Shown: positions 12,774 to 13,433 of the stretch, piece by piece
How the letters are laid out: every line of letters starts with the position of its first letter
Numbering within the stretch: the stretch's first letter is position 1
NCBI GenBank assembly: GCA_946644025.1
Contig: CAMPCG010000043.1
Coordinates: 1-13,433 of the forward strand
Length of the DNA stretch: 13,433 nt
Source of the DNA: an uncultured Prevotellaceae bacterium
GTDB lineage: Bacteria; Bacteroidota; Bacteroidia; Bacteroidales; Bacteroidaceae
Reading direction: 5' to 3'
Notes under the pieces: model-generated
Told to the model about the DNA's origin: nothing
Database searches by the model: none
Seen by the model: only the letters and a program-made list of their open reading frames with translations
Made by a program: the position numbers and the translations under genes

Positions 12774-13433
12774 ATGAAAAGAATAGCCATCCAGGGCGAG
12801 ATAGGGTCGTTTCACGACATCGCCGCCCACCAGTACTTCAAGGGCGAGCAGCTGCAACTGCTCTGCTGCCAGACATTCGAACAGGTCTACGACTGCATAC
12901 GCCAGGACCCCACGGTGATAGGCATGGCCGCCATCGAGAACACCATCGCCGGCAGCCTGCTCCACAACTACGAGCTGCTGCGCGACTCGGGCACCACCGT
13001 CGTCGGCGAGCATAAACTGCACATCACACACTGCATCTGCTGTCTGCCCGACGACTCGTGGGAGACCATCAGCGAGGTACACTCCCACCCCGTGGCCCTC
13101 ATGCAGACGCGCCACTACCTGGAGCGCCACCCGCAGCTGCGCATCGTCGAGGCCGACGACACCGCCGGCTCGGCAAAGATGATTGCCGAGGGACAGCACA
13201 AGGGGTGGGCCGCCATCTGCCACGCCGACGCGGCACGACTCTACGGGATGAAGGTGCTGGAAGACGGCATAGAGGACAACAAGCACATCTACACCCGCTT
13301 CCTCGTGTGCTCCACGCCGCAGAAGGCCGACATGCTGCGACCGCTGGTGGAGACCAACAAGTCGAGCATCGTCTTCTCCCTGCCCCACGAGGAGGGCAGC
13401 CTCTCGGCCGTGCTCGCCATTCTATCCTTCTAC
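12774..13433 (+). CDS. pheA: Prephenate dehydratase (3' end outside window)
   Basis: 220 residues are visible, in frame to the last base. The enzyme decarboxylates and dehydrates prephenate to phenylpyruvate, the committed step of phenylalanine synthesis, in the cytosol. Family motifs in order are GEIGSFHDIAA (8-18), IENTIAGS (54-61), SHPVALMQ (104-111), DDTAGSAKMIAE (128-139) and the catalytic TRF (Thr174-Arg175-Phe176). An ACT regulatory domain begins at about residue 197 (SSIVFSLPHEEGSLSAVL), the usual site of feedback binding of phenylalanine; it is cut by the window edge. There is no chorismate mutase domain in front, so it is the monofunctional form. In Bacteroidetes this gene usually heads an aromatic amino-acid operon, which would lie beyond the window. 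The start has no strong Shine-Dalgarno sequence, but the homologous N-terminus begins exactly at this Met. Confidence 0.96.
   Translation, partial: MKRIAIQGEIGSFHDIAAHQYFKGEQLQLLCCQTFEQVYDCIRQDPTVIGMAAIENTIAGSLLHNYELLRDSGTTVVGEHKLHITHCICCLPDDSWETISEVHSHPVALMQTRHYLERHPQLRIVEADDTAGSAKMIAEGQHKGWAAICHADAARLYGMKVLEDGIEDNKHIYTRFLVCSTPQKADMLRPLVETNKSSIVFSLPHEEGSLSAVLAILSFY

Overview
This 13.4 kb window reads as a chromosomal segment of a Bacteroidetes, most likely order Bacteroidales and Prevotella-like. The reasons are the protein families (tandem DUF4465 domains with a YDLQGRR-type tail, a Bacteroidetes-type BtuF-like lipoprotein, paired deoxynucleoside kinases, a serpin with a dockerin-like tail) and the promoters. 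Several follow the Bacteroidetes TTTG / TAnnTTTG pattern with a 19-20 nt spacer. Coding DNA is GC-rich and the intergenic DNA is AT-rich. I see no rRNA, tRNA, CRISPR array, transposase or phage gene. Species cannot be fixed by eye.

Layout. (1) 1-2324, plus strand: the 3' part of a tandem DUF4465 protein overlaps a BtuF-like substrate-binding lipoprotein by 4 bp (ATGA). This looks like the end of a cobamide or other metal-chelate uptake locus. It closes with a strong bidirectional terminator at 2348-2380. (2) 6442-2547, minus strand: patatin-like hydrolase, then a Tat-exported aldo/keto reductase with a C-terminal 4Fe-4S region, then an AldA-type lactaldehyde dehydrogenase. An 8-bp tandem array sits between the last two. 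(3) 6633-10118, plus strand: a stand-alone Fic AMP-transferase, then a secreted protein with two serpin domains and a dockerin-like C-terminus. (4) 12629-10138, minus strand: an HD-domain hydrolase overlaps (ATGA) a small secreted DUF3887-like protein, followed by two tandem deoxynucleoside kinases. Each kinase gene has a different short tandem-repeat array in its leader. (5) 12774 to the end, plus strand: the start of prephenate dehydratase (pheA), divergent from the HD gene.

How the genes fit together. Most are ordinary housekeeping or salvage functions: phenylalanine synthesis, deoxynucleoside salvage, aldehyde oxidation and uptake of a chelate. The accessory interest is in the 868-residue double serpin with two different reactive loops and a calcium-binding tail, presumably a secreted protease inhibitor. 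Next come the near-identical internal duplication of the DUF4465 module, three unrelated tandem-repeat arrays in same-strand spacers, two promoters that abut their start codons, and a possible small RNA between 2345 and 2449. No clear undescribed multi-gene system is visible. The double serpin-dockerin protein is the strongest candidate for something unusual.
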